From positions 1 through 12,540 of the forward strand of contig QNDV01000029.1 of NCBI GenBank assembly GCA_003646045.1: a stretch of DNA of 12,540 nucleotides. Reading direction: 5' to 3'. The notes under the pieces are model-generated. The model was given only the letters and a program-made list of their open reading frames with translations, made no database searches and was not told where the DNA came from. Made by a program: the position numbers and the translations under genes. This DNA is from a bacterium (GTDB lineage Bacteria; Krumholzibacteriota; Krumholzibacteria; LZORAL124-64-63). This document shows, in pieces, positions 6,784-12,540 of the stretch (its first letter is position 1; each line of letters opens with the position of its first letter).

Positions 6784-7179
6784 TCAAGCGGAGGAGCCGG
6801 CAACCTCGGATTCGCCCTTGACCCACGAGAGGGCTTCATCGCGGTTCAGGAAGATCTGCAGTTGCAGGGGCAGGCTCACGGCCTCGCGGCGGAACATCTC
6901 CACCAGGGCCCGGATCAGGCCACCACCCACCACCAGGGCAACCCTCTTGTCCGTCAGGTCCGGCTGCAGGACCTGGCGGACCTCCTCGGTGATAACCGCG
7001 AAATCGGGAAAGGGCGGCGGGGACACGTCGTCAGCCAGGATCCAGATGGCCTGGCGCCGGGGAAAATCCGGGGTCTTGACCAGGTCGGATATGATGCTGC
7101 GCACAAGTTCGATGGAGACCAGTCCGGAAATCCGGACTTCGTTGTGGGTCTCGAATATCTCTATTTCATAGTTGCGCAA
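6784..7179 (-). CDS. STAS/SpoIIAA-like small protein
   Basis: A 131-residue cytoplasmic alpha/beta protein. It opens with a strand NYEIEIFETHNEVRISGL, then SIELVRSIISDLVK helix, a strand AIWILADD, a helix, RVALVVGGGLIRALVEMF, and closes with LQIFLNRDEALSWV. This order is that of STAS/SpoIIAA-like domains (as in DUF3478-type proteins), though I see no phosphorylatable-serine motif. The start is taken as TTG at 7179 because AGGGAG (7187-7192) lies 7 bases upstream. An in-frame GTG at 7248 has no ribosome-binding site and falls within the predicted promoter. It heads the minus-strand set with the ABC exporter, 74 bases ahead of it, which may mean a regulatory link to envelope transport. Function otherwise unknown. 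Confidence 0.7.
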   Translation of the reverse strand: MRNYEIEIFETHNEVRISGLVSIELVRSIISDLVKTPDFPRRQAIWILADDVSPPPFPDFAVITEEVRQVLQPDLTDKRVALVVGGGLIRALVEMFRREAVSLPLQLQIFLNRDEALSWVKGESEVAGSSA

Positions 7180-7249
7180 AACATGGCTCCCTGATCTTGG
7201 CAAGCGGTCTCGATGGGGCGATACGATCGACGGAATTGTTCGTCCCACA

Positions 7250-7258
7250 ATTCTAACA
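7250..7258 (-). promoter_or_regulatory. putative extended -10 promoter of the STAS-like/ABC exporter operon
   Basis: On the minus strand TGTTAGAAT matches TGnTATAAT with one mismatch. Transcription would start near 7243, about 64 bases before the TTG at 7179. This location rules out the longer GTG start at 7248 if the promoter is real. No -35 box is seen. Confidence 0.45.
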
Positions 7259-7305
7259 GAATATCGTCATCTCGGGATAGAATATGTACGTATTTTCTTT
7301 AATTC

Positions 7306-7314
7306 TGCTATATT
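7306..7314 (+). promoter_or_regulatory. putative extended -10 promoter of the TonB operon
   Basis: TGCTATATT matches TGnTATAAT with one mismatch inside the most AT-rich part of the window (7240-7375). Transcription would start near 7321, leaving a leader of about 155 bases before the ATG at 7477. No -35 box is evident. It is back to back with the minus-strand promoter at 7250-7258, about 50 bases away. Confidence 0.45.
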
Positions 7315-7316
7315 TT

Positions 7317-7336
7317 GAGTAACCATGAGTAATCAT
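7317..7336 (+). repeat. tandem 10-bp repeat at the predicted TonB-operon start
   Basis: GAGTAACCAT (7317-7326) is followed directly by GAGTAATCAT (7327-7336), nine of ten bases identical, one helical turn apart. It lies just after the predicted -10 and over the expected transcription start, a placement that suits a repressor or activator site. Part of it (TAATCATT) resembles half of a Fur box, but the full inverted repeat is not there. Confidence 0.4.
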
Positions 7337-7476
7337 TGGAAATTACGACCGGATATGTTTGTTTAAAATCAGCCTTGAGACAGCCCGGATCCTTGACCAC
7401 CCACGCCGAACACGGCACTCTCAGCGATGCTTCGATTCGGTGACCAGCAACACCTGGCCGGAAGGGATCTGCCTTG

Positions 7477-8244
7477 ATGCGCAGATATGTCGTTTTCTTG
7501 TCCCTGATCACCTGCACCCTCGCCAGCGGGTGGGTGGCACGGGGTCAGGAGCAGCCCGCCGCCGCTGCCCGGCGCGACGTGGACGCCGCCCTGTCCGCCG
7601 ACCGCGGCGCCCAGCAATCACAATCCGCCTGGGAGACCGAGCGCAGCACGCTGCGGGCCCGGCACGATGGTCTCGTGGCCGACGTGACCAACCTCGAGCG
7701 CGGCATAGCCCGCGACTCCGCCGTGGTGGCGGCTCTCGAGGCCCGGATGGCGGAATTGCAACACCGCCTGGTGGAAGCCGACCGATTGACGGACAACCTG
7801 GAAGATACGCTGGTAGTGCTGTTGGACCGGCTGGTGGACGAGGTTGACGCGGACCTGCCCTTCCTGCCTGCCGAACGGCGGCAACGCCTGGCAACCCTGC
7901 GCGAAGAACTCTTCCACCCCGATACGCCGGCCGCCGAGAAGCTGCGGCGACTGCTGGAGGCCTACCAGATAGAGGCGTCCTACGGCGGCACCGTGGAACT
8001 GGTCACTGACGCCATCGACCTGGATGGACACGACGTCCATGTGGAGATACTGCGGGTGGGCCGTTTGGCTCTTTTCTGGCGCACTCCCGACGGCGCCCGC
8101 AGCGGCGCCTGGGATCCCGCGAACCAGGCCTGGATCACCCTGGACCGCCGTCACCACCGCGCCCTGGGCCAAGCCTTCGAGATGGCTGCCCGCCGTCGTC
8201 CGGTGCAGATCATCGGACTGCCCATCGGAAGGATAGAGCCATGA
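7477..8244 (+). CDS. DUF3450 periplasmic protein of the TonB operon
   Basis: A 255-residue exported protein. The signal peptide covers about 1-23 (cleavage near Ala-Arg-Gly before QEQ), followed by a long coiled coil (about 30-120). The C-terminal part has the DUF3450 pattern: KLRRLLEAYQIEASYGGTVE (155-174), then VEILRVGRLALFWRT (189-203) and AWDPANQAWITLD. Proteins of this family lead TtpC/ExbB/TonB clusters in Vibrio, Shewanella and relatives; the exact job is not known, but a periplasmic partner of TtpC is likely. The ATG at 7477 has GGAAGGG (7460-7466) 10 bases upstream; an adjacent TTG at 7474 would add one residue. Its stop overlaps the next start as ATGA, so it is the first of five coupled genes. 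Confidence 0.9.
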   Translation: MRRYVVFLSLITCTLASGWVARGQEQPAAAARRDVDAALSADRGAQQSQSAWETERSTLRARHDGLVADVTNLERGIARDSAVVAALEARMAELQHRLVEADRLTDNLEDTLVVLLDRLVDEVDADLPFLPAERRQRLATLREELFHPDTPAAEKLRRLLEAYQIEASYGGTVELVTDAIDLDGHDVHVEILRVGRLALFWRTPDGARSGAWDPANQAWITLDRRHHRALGQAFEMAARRRPVQIIGLPIGRIEP

Positions 8245-9632
8245 GGCGATTCCTTCTGCTGACGGTGATCCTGCTGGGTCTGGCCGCCACAGCCGGGGCC
8301 CAGGACATCCGTGCCGCCGCTCGCCAGGCACGCGCGGACCGGGAGCAGGCCGAAGCGGCAGCGCAGGAAGTACGCGAATCCATCCTGGCCGATCGCACAA
8401 CACTGGTCGCCCGCATCGACAGCCTGGATGTACGGCGCCGGTTTCTGGTGGCCGAGCAGGTCAGGCTGGACCGGCGCGCCGCCGACCTGCAGACGCGGAT
8501 TGCCCGCCTCGAGACTTCATGGCAGGAGCGCGAGCTGGACTTCCGCGAGACCACGGGCAACGTGCGCCTGGCAGCCCGGGACGTGGAATCACTGCTGGAA
8601 GCCTCGCCCCTGAGCGCCGGTCGCCCCGAGCGGGTGGCCCGGGTCAGCCGCCTGTTGAAGAAGGGGTACTTTCCCGATCTGGAGGACATTGTCGCCCTGG
8701 CAACCGTACTGCACGACGAGATTCGGCGCAGCGGACACGTCAGCGTCCGTGAGCAGGCGTTCATCGGCCGCGACGGCGAGCGGGTTACCGGCCGCGTCTT
8801 CCAGTTGGGCAAGTTCTCCACCCTGTACGCCCTGCCCGACGAGGAGGGTTTTCTCAGCCACAACACCGGCAGCCACGAACTATACGCCCTGCCCGAGCTG
8901 CCCCAGCGCAGCCTGCGCCGGCAACTGCACAAGTACCTGGCCGGCGCCTCGGAGGTGGCTCCGGTGGACCTGTCCAGCGGTGCGGCCCTGCGCCAGCTTA
9001 CGGCCCACAGCGATTTCAGGGATCAGCTGCGTGCGGGTGGCCCCCTGGTGTGGCCCATCCTGCTCATCGGCCTGATCGCCCTGGTCATCGTGGTGACCAA
9101 GTTGGTGGGCCTGGCCCGGGTCCATGCCGATACCGACCGTCTCATGGGTCAGGTGGGAAAATTCGCCGCCAGCCAGGACTGGGAGAGTTGCGCGTCCTTC
9201 ATGACGACCGAAGGCAAGCATACTCCCGCCCTGCGCGTGCTCAAAGCCGGGCTCGGCGCACGCCATCGCGTACGCGAGTCCCTCGAGAGCGTATTGCAGG
9301 AAGCTATCCTGGGTGAACTGCCCCGTCTGCAGCGCGGGCTGGCTATCCTGGCGGTGATGGGTGCCGTGGCCCCCCTGCTGGGGCTGCTCGGTACCGTGAC
9401 GGGGATGATCGAGACGTTCCGCATCATCACCGTCCACGGCACGGGCGATCCCAAACTCATGTCCGGTGGCATCAGCGAAGCCCTGGTCACCACGGAGTTG
9501 GGCCTGGCCGTGGCCATTCCCATCATGCTGCTGCACACGATAATCTCCAGGCGGGTGGATCATATCATCGGCGACATGGAGAAACAGGCGGTCCACCTGA
9601 CCAACCTCCTGCTGGACGAGAACGGCGACTGA
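8241..9632 (+). CDS. TtpC-like protein: periplasmic coiled coil plus MotA/TolQ/ExbB channel domain
   Basis: A 463-residue inner-membrane protein resembling TtpC of Vibrio TonB2 systems, which is needed with ExbB to energise TonB. It has a signal peptide (1-20, ending AGA before QD), a coiled coil (about 22-115), a globular periplasmic region (about 130-265), a membrane helix (268-290), a cytoplasmic stretch, and a MotA/TolQ/ExbB domain with two helices (about 365-388 and 414-436). The conserved PLLGLLGTVTGMIETF (378-393) and GGISEALVTTELGLAVAIP (409-427) are intact, with Glu413 at the position of the functional Glu176 of E. coli ExbB. AAGGA (8229-8233) precedes the ATG, which overlaps the previous stop. 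One base separates it from the next gene. Confidence 0.93.
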   Translation: MRRFLLLTVILLGLAATAGAQDIRAAARQARADREQAEAAAQEVRESILADRTTLVARIDSLDVRRRFLVAEQVRLDRRAADLQTRIARLETSWQERELDFRETTGNVRLAARDVESLLEASPLSAGRPERVARVSRLLKKGYFPDLEDIVALATVLHDEIRRSGHVSVREQAFIGRDGERVTGRVFQLGKFSTLYALPDEEGFLSHNTGSHELYALPELPQRSLRRQLHKYLAGASEVAPVDLSSGAALRQLTAHSDFRDQLRAGGPLVWPILLIGLIALVIVVTKLVGLARVHADTDRLMGQVGKFAASQDWESCASFMTTEGKHTPALRVLKAGLGARHRVRESLESVLQEAILGELPRLQRGLAILAVMGAVAPLLGLLGTVTGMIETFRIITVHGTGDPKLMSGGISEALVTTELGLAVAIPIMLLHTIISRRVDHIIGDMEKQAVHLTNLLLDENGD

Positions 9633-9633
9633 C

Positions 9634-10239
9634 ATGACCTGGCTCTGGCACATCGCTGACCATCTGCGCCAGGGCGGCTGGGTGATGGTCCCGTTGCTGG
9701 GCGTGTCGCTGGTGATGTGGACCATCATCATCGACCGTTTCCTGGAATTTCGGCGGCTGGGGCGCCGTGACCTGGCCAACGCCGACACTGTCGAGGCCCT
9801 GACCGCCACCGCGGCGCCCACCGGCAACGGCCTGCGCACCACCCTGGTGAACCGTTTGCGCACGACCCGCAAGGGAACCACCGCCGCCGACCGGGCCCTG
9901 CTGCATATCACGGCGGCGGAACTTGGTCGCCGCGTCGACGGTGGTCTGCGCCTGGCCGAAGTGCTGGTGGCCGTCGCCCCCCTGCTGGGCTTGCTGGGCA
10001 CCGTGCTGGGCATGATCGAAACCTTCGAAGTCATCAGTGTCTTCGGTACCGGCAACCCCCGCGCCCTGGCCAGTGGCATTTCGGTGGCCATGATCACCAC
10101 CCAGAGCGGCCTGCTGGTGGCCATCCCCGGCCTGTTCGCCGTGGGCCGACTGCGCCGGGCAGCGGCAACCCAGAAGCTGCGCCTGGAGGAAACCGTCGTG
10201 GTCCTGGACCGGGCCCTCGGTGCGGAGGCGAAGTCGTGA
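9634..10239 (+). CDS. exbB: ExbB-type proton channel subunit (short, second paralogue)
   Basis: A 201-residue inner-membrane protein with three membrane helices (about 14-34, 106-128, 149-172) and the MotA/TolQ/ExbB signature VAPLLGLLGTVLGMIETF (114-131). The GTGNPRALASGIS segment (138-150) is typical of the ExbB2 branch. At the position of E. coli ExbB Glu176 it has Val151, while the TtpC-like neighbour keeps Glu; Vibrio ExbB2 also lacks this Glu as I recall. It should form the channel that uses the proton gradient to drive TonB. ATG follows the previous stop by one base, without a strong ribosome-binding site, so translation is probably coupled. Its TGA overlaps the GTG start of tonB, leaving no room for exbD. 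Confidence 0.93.
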   Translation: MTWLWHIADHLRQGGWVMVPLLGVSLVMWTIIIDRFLEFRRLGRRDLANADTVEALTATAAPTGNGLRTTLVNRLRTTRKGTTAADRALLHITAAELGRRVDGGLRLAEVLVAVAPLLGLLGTVLGMIETFEVISVFGTGNPRALASGISVAMITTQSGLLVAIPGLFAVGRLRRAAATQKLRLEETVVVLDRALGAEAKS

Positions 10240-10865
10240 GCGGCGGGCGGGTACTGCGAATCCTGGGCGCGGCGGCGGCCTCGGTGGCAATCAACCTGCT
10301 GGTCCTCGGCGCTTCTGACCTGCTGAGCCGCGAGCGGCCGGTACCGGGGGATATCAGTGAACCCATGGTGGTGCAGCTGGTCACCCTGCCGGCCCCCGAG
10401 CGGCCGGAACCGGAGCGCGAGCCTCCCCCCGAGGATCCTGTCCAAAAACCCCGTCTGGACTTCCAGCCCCAGCTTGCCGCGCCAACGCCTAGCCTGCCCC
10501 GGTCCAGGCCGGTGGAAATCCCGGCACCGGTTCTGCAACTGGGCCAGGGTCTGTCCATGGGTGGCCTGGTGTTCGTGGGCTCGGACCTGGACGAGCCGCC
10601 CCGCGCCGTAGTGCGCACCGCTCCACCCTACCCCTACCGCGCCCGCCAACGCCGCGTCAGCGGCACCGTACGGGTGAAACTGCTGGTCCACGCCGACGGC
10701 ACCATCAGCGACGTGGAGATCCTGGCGTCCGAGCCGGATGGCTATTTCGAGGACACGGTCCGGCGCACGGTGCCGAGTTGGCGTTTCGAGCCCGGGCACA
10801 TCGCAGGTGAGCCGGTGGCCAGCTGGGTCGTAACCACGGTGCGCTTCGACATGGAGGGGGGCTGA
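10236..10865 (+). CDS. tonB: TonB energy transducer
   Basis: A 209-residue protein anchored in the inner membrane by one helix (about 7-29), with a Pro/Glu-rich spacer (43-100; ERPEPEREPPPEDP) and a C-terminal TonB domain (118-206). The domain begins DLDEPPRAVVRTAPPYPYRARQ, shows SGTVRVKLLVHADGTISDVEIL (142-163) and ends with VPSWRFEPG and VVTTVRF. It should carry energy from the ExbB/TtpC channel to outer-membrane receptors. The spacer is short, as in TonB2-type proteins, so reach across the periplasm may depend on the TtpC or TPR partner. Start is GTG at 10236 with GGAGG (10224-10228) 7 bases upstream, overlapping the exbB stop. No receptor gene is in the window. Confidence 0.95.
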   Translation: MSGGRVLRILGAAAASVAINLLVLGASDLLSRERPVPGDISEPMVVQLVTLPAPERPEPEREPPPEDPVQKPRLDFQPQLAAPTPSLPRSRPVEIPAPVLQLGQGLSMGGLVFVGSDLDEPPRAVVRTAPPYPYRARQRRVSGTVRVKLLVHADGTISDVEILASEPDGYFEDTVRRTVPSWRFEPGHIAGEPVASWVVTTVRFDMEGG

Positions 10866-12094
10866 TGGTGCGCGCCCTGGTCATTCCCCTGGTCCTGGCT
10901 ACCTGGACCGTCTGTGTCGGGGCAGGCATGGCGACGACCACCGCCGACGCCCACCGCCAGGCCGAGTTGCTGGACACCAGTCGCGCCCCGAGCCGGGTTC
11001 AGCGTACGCTTTTCGCCGCCGGTGTTCACCAGGATCGGGGCGAGATGGACCAGGCCCGCGCCCTGCTGCGAAAATTCCTGGCCGATCACCCCGACCTGGA
11101 CCACCACCTGATCCGTCATCAGCTGGGGCTGCTGTTGGCCCACGCCGACAGTCTGGTTGCCGCCCGCGAACAGCTGGAGGCTGCCGTAGGCCTGGCCCCG
11201 GACTTCCAGCCCGCCTGGCGCAACCTGGCCGAGGCGGCGTACGGCCTGGGCGACTTCACCACGGCGGCCACCGCTTTCACCCGGGCTGTGGCCCTGGACC
11301 CAGTCCACCTGCCGGAGCTGCGCTACTATGAAGCAGTGGCGTATCTGCTGGGAGACCGGCCGGACCGGTCCCTGGCACTCATGATCTCCCTGTTGGACGA
11401 TCACACCGCGCCGGACCTGGCGTGGCACCGCGTCCTGCTGGCCGCCGCTCTTGGTGCGGACCGGGCGGCCGACATCACCACCCATATGACCATCCTCACC
11501 GATGATCGGCCCGATGACCCGGAAGCCTGGCTGTTGGCCTCACGGCAGGCCCAGGCCATGGCTGATTACGACCGCGCCGTGGGTGCGCTGACGGTCACGG
11601 GCTACCTGCGACCGCTGCATCGCGACGAACTTTTTCTTTTGGGGGACCTATGCGCCGCCGCGGACACGCCCACCCGGGCGGCCCGGCACTACGAGACGGC
11701 CCTGGCCATGGACGGCTCCGCCACCGGGGCCGAGCTCGATCGACTGGTCGCCGCCTATCTGGCCGCCTTTGCCACCGACCGGGCCCTGGTCACCCTGGAC
11801 CGACGCCTGGCCCTGGAGCCGACGGCGGAGGCCTGGCGCCTCAAGGGTGAGGTGTTGTATGGACAGGATCTCTTCGCCGCCGCCCTGACGGCTTTCGACG
11901 CAGCAGCGGACATGGCCCCCCACGACGCGCGGCTGGACCTGCTGCGGGGCTACTGCTGCCTGGAGCTGGAACAGCCGGATCGTGCCGCCGGATATCTGCG
12001 AGCCGCCATGAGGGATGAAAGATGGGCCGCCCCGGCGGGGGCGGCCCTCGAACATCTACAGAGACTGGACCGTCTGCGGCAAAGAGGCGGCTAG
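10865..12094 (+). CDS. exported TPR-repeat protein of the TonB operon
   Basis: A 409-residue protein with a signal peptide (hydrophobic 4-20, likely cleavage after Gly-Met-Ala at 21-23) and about eight to ten tetratricopeptide repeats; clear ones lie near 46-78, 83-115, 116-148, 220-250, 254-286, 322-354 and 355-387 (for example WRNLAEAAYGLGDFTTAATA and AWRLKGEVLYGQDLFAAALT). Cys17 does not sit in a lipobox, so it is probably a soluble periplasmic protein. A TPR protein closes many TtpC-type TonB clusters and is thought to help the complex assemble or contact receptors. The ATG shares its A with the tonB stop (TGATG), and GGAGGGGGG is 7-12 bases upstream. Its TAG overlaps the stop of the converging HtrA-type gene. 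Confidence 0.9.
   Translation: MVRALVIPLVLATWTVCVGAGMATTTADAHRQAELLDTSRAPSRVQRTLFAAGVHQDRGEMDQARALLRKFLADHPDLDHHLIRHQLGLLLAHADSLVAAREQLEAAVGLAPDFQPAWRNLAEAAYGLGDFTTAATAFTRAVALDPVHLPELRYYEAVAYLLGDRPDRSLALMISLLDDHTAPDLAWHRVLLAAALGADRAADITTHMTILTDDRPDDPEAWLLASRQAQAMADYDRAVGALTVTGYLRPLHRDELFLLGDLCAAADTPTRAARHYETALAMDGSATGAELDRLVAAYLAAFATDRALVTLDRRLALEPTAEAWRLKGEVLYGQDLFAAALTAFDAAADMAPHDARLDLLRGYCCLELEQPDRAAGYLRAAMRDERWAAPAGAALEHLQRLDRLRQRGG
12024..12047 (-). terminator. perfect GC hairpin, candidate terminator for the HtrA-type gene
   Basis: GGGCCGCCCC (12024-12033) and GGGGCGGCCC (12038-12047) form a perfect ten-base-pair stem with a four-base GGCG loop. It is inside the end of the TPR coding sequence (Trp-Ala-Ala-Pro-Ala-Gly region) and 43 bases downstream of the HtrA-type stop on the other strand. 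Minus-strand sequence after it reads ATCTTTCATC, only weakly T-rich, so activity is uncertain. Confidence 0.4.
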
Positions 12095-12540
12095 CGCGGT
12101 ACCGCCACAAACACGCTCTGACGCTGCCGCGGCTTGTACACCCTCATGAAGACGGGCCGGTCCATGCCCTGGCGCAGGGCATCCTGGTACTCGTCCAGGC
12201 TGTTCACCTCGCGCTGGGCGACCTCCAGGATCACGTCGCCCCGCATCAGTCCCGCTTCCGCGGCGTAGCTGGTGGGCGCCACACTCATCACCAACAGACC
12301 GTCGATCTCCGCCGGCACCTGTGCCTGCTCGCGCAGACCGGGACTCAGGACACTGACGGTGACGCCTTCCAGGGTTCCGTCCTCGTCTTCTTCTTCCTCG
12401 CGCTGCAGGGGCTGGTCCGGGTCGGGCAACACGTCCAGCTCCACACCCACGCGACGCTGCTTGCCGTCGCGCAGGATCTCCAGTTCGGCCGTGTGGCCTA
12501 CATCCGACAGACTGATCACGTTGCGCAGCATGCTGGGCGT
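12091..12540 (-). CDS. HtrA/Deg-type periplasmic protease, C-terminal PDZ part (partial)
   Basis: Open to the right edge; the 149 visible residues are the C-terminus. They hold the end of a first PDZ domain (MLRNVISLSDVGHTAEL, then EILRDGKQRRVGVEL, residues 4-36), an acidic linker (REEEEDEDG, 47-55), and a full second PDZ domain (about 58-147) with GLLVMSVAPTSYAAEAGLMR, GDVILEVAQREVNSLDEY and a closing VFMRVYKPRQ strand. This is the arrangement of DegP/DegQ/HtrA enzymes, which degrade or refold damaged periplasmic proteins; the protease domain with its His-Asp-Ser triad lies outside the window, so activity is not shown. It converges on the TonB operon with overlapping stop codons (CTAG, 12091-12094). 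Confidence 0.88.
   Translation of the reverse strand, partial: TPSMLRNVISLSDVGHTAELEILRDGKQRRVGVELDVLPDPDQPLQREEEEDEDGTLEGVTVSVLSPGLREQAQVPAEIDGLLVMSVAPTSYAAEAGLMRGDVILEVAQREVNSLDEYQDALRQGMDRPVFMRVYKPRQRQSVFVAVPR

Noticed and set aside
7322..7340. Fur box upstream of the TonB operon
   Set aside because: TAATCATT matches the centre and right half, but the remaining positions fit poorly (about nine of fifteen in a 7-1-7 alignment), so I list only the direct repeat.
10236..10500. ExbD hidden at the start of the TonB frame
   Set aside because: The first 100 residues are one membrane helix and a Pro/Glu-rich spacer, as in TonB; no ExbD-like periplasmic domain or membrane aspartate pattern is present, and Asp28 lies at the helix end as in an ordinary juxtamembrane residue.
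8880..10799. 639-codon minus-strand open frame antisense to the TtpC-like, exbB and tonB genes
   Set aside because: It spans three recognised genes on the other strand, has shadow composition and no plausible start site.
1..12540. CRISPR arrays, tRNA/rRNA genes, insertion sequences, defence or toxin-antitoxin modules
   Set aside because: No regularly spaced repeats, cloverleaf-like GGTTCRANYC contexts, transposase with terminal repeats, or defence-type domains could be seen on either strand.

Overview
This is a 12.5 kb, GC-rich, gene-dense chromosomal segment from a Gram-negative (diderm) bacterium. The diderm call rests on a TonB energy-transduction operon, an HtrA/Deg-type periplasmic PDZ protease and an MsbA-like exporter. 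The large extracytoplasmic loop of the exporter and the small Cys-rich exported protein resemble what is found in FCB-related candidate phyla (Krumholzibacteria/Eisenbacteria-like lineages). That assignment is a judgement from protein style, not proof. I see no tRNA, rRNA, CRISPR array, intact insertion sequence or phage gene; this looks like ordinary housekeeping chromosome.

Layout. Positions 1-171 hold the tail of an unrecognised open frame, followed by an A-rich gene-free stretch. A minus-strand pair follows: peptide deformylase (def) and a small DUF309-like protein, closed by a clear hairpin-plus-T-run terminator (431-475). Divergent from def is a plus-strand pair: a Na+/phosphate cotransporter with two QSSS/GANxGTT repeats, and a separate PhoU-domain protein. 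Next is a lone exported 200-residue protein of unknown function behind an extended -10 promoter. Converging on it is a minus-strand set: a STAS/SpoIIAA-like protein (TTG start), an MsbA-like ABC exporter (TTG start) and a YciI-family protein (GTG start) placed 3 nt behind the exporter stop.

The main feature is a tightly coupled plus-strand operon at 7477-12094: DUF3450 protein, TtpC-like protein (periplasmic coiled coil plus MotA/TolQ/ExbB channel domain), a second short ExbB, TonB, and an exported TPR protein. This matches the Vibrio TonB2-type layout, with one clear exception: the ExbD gene normally found between exbB and tonB is absent, and exbB overlaps tonB by four bases. The operon ends tail-to-tail on a minus-strand HtrA/Deg-type PDZ protein that runs off the right edge; the two stop codons share a CTAG.

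How the parts fit: the TonB operon should energise outer-membrane import using the proton gradient, the ABC exporter likely moves a lipid or lipid-linked envelope component, the cotransporter plus PhoU handles phosphate, and the HtrA-like protein handles envelope protein quality. Putative extended -10 promoters (TGnTATAAT-like) occur at three starts, two of them back to back in the AT-rich divergent region 7180-7476. I did not find a wholly undescribed system; the ExbD-less TonB operon is the best candidate for something unusual.
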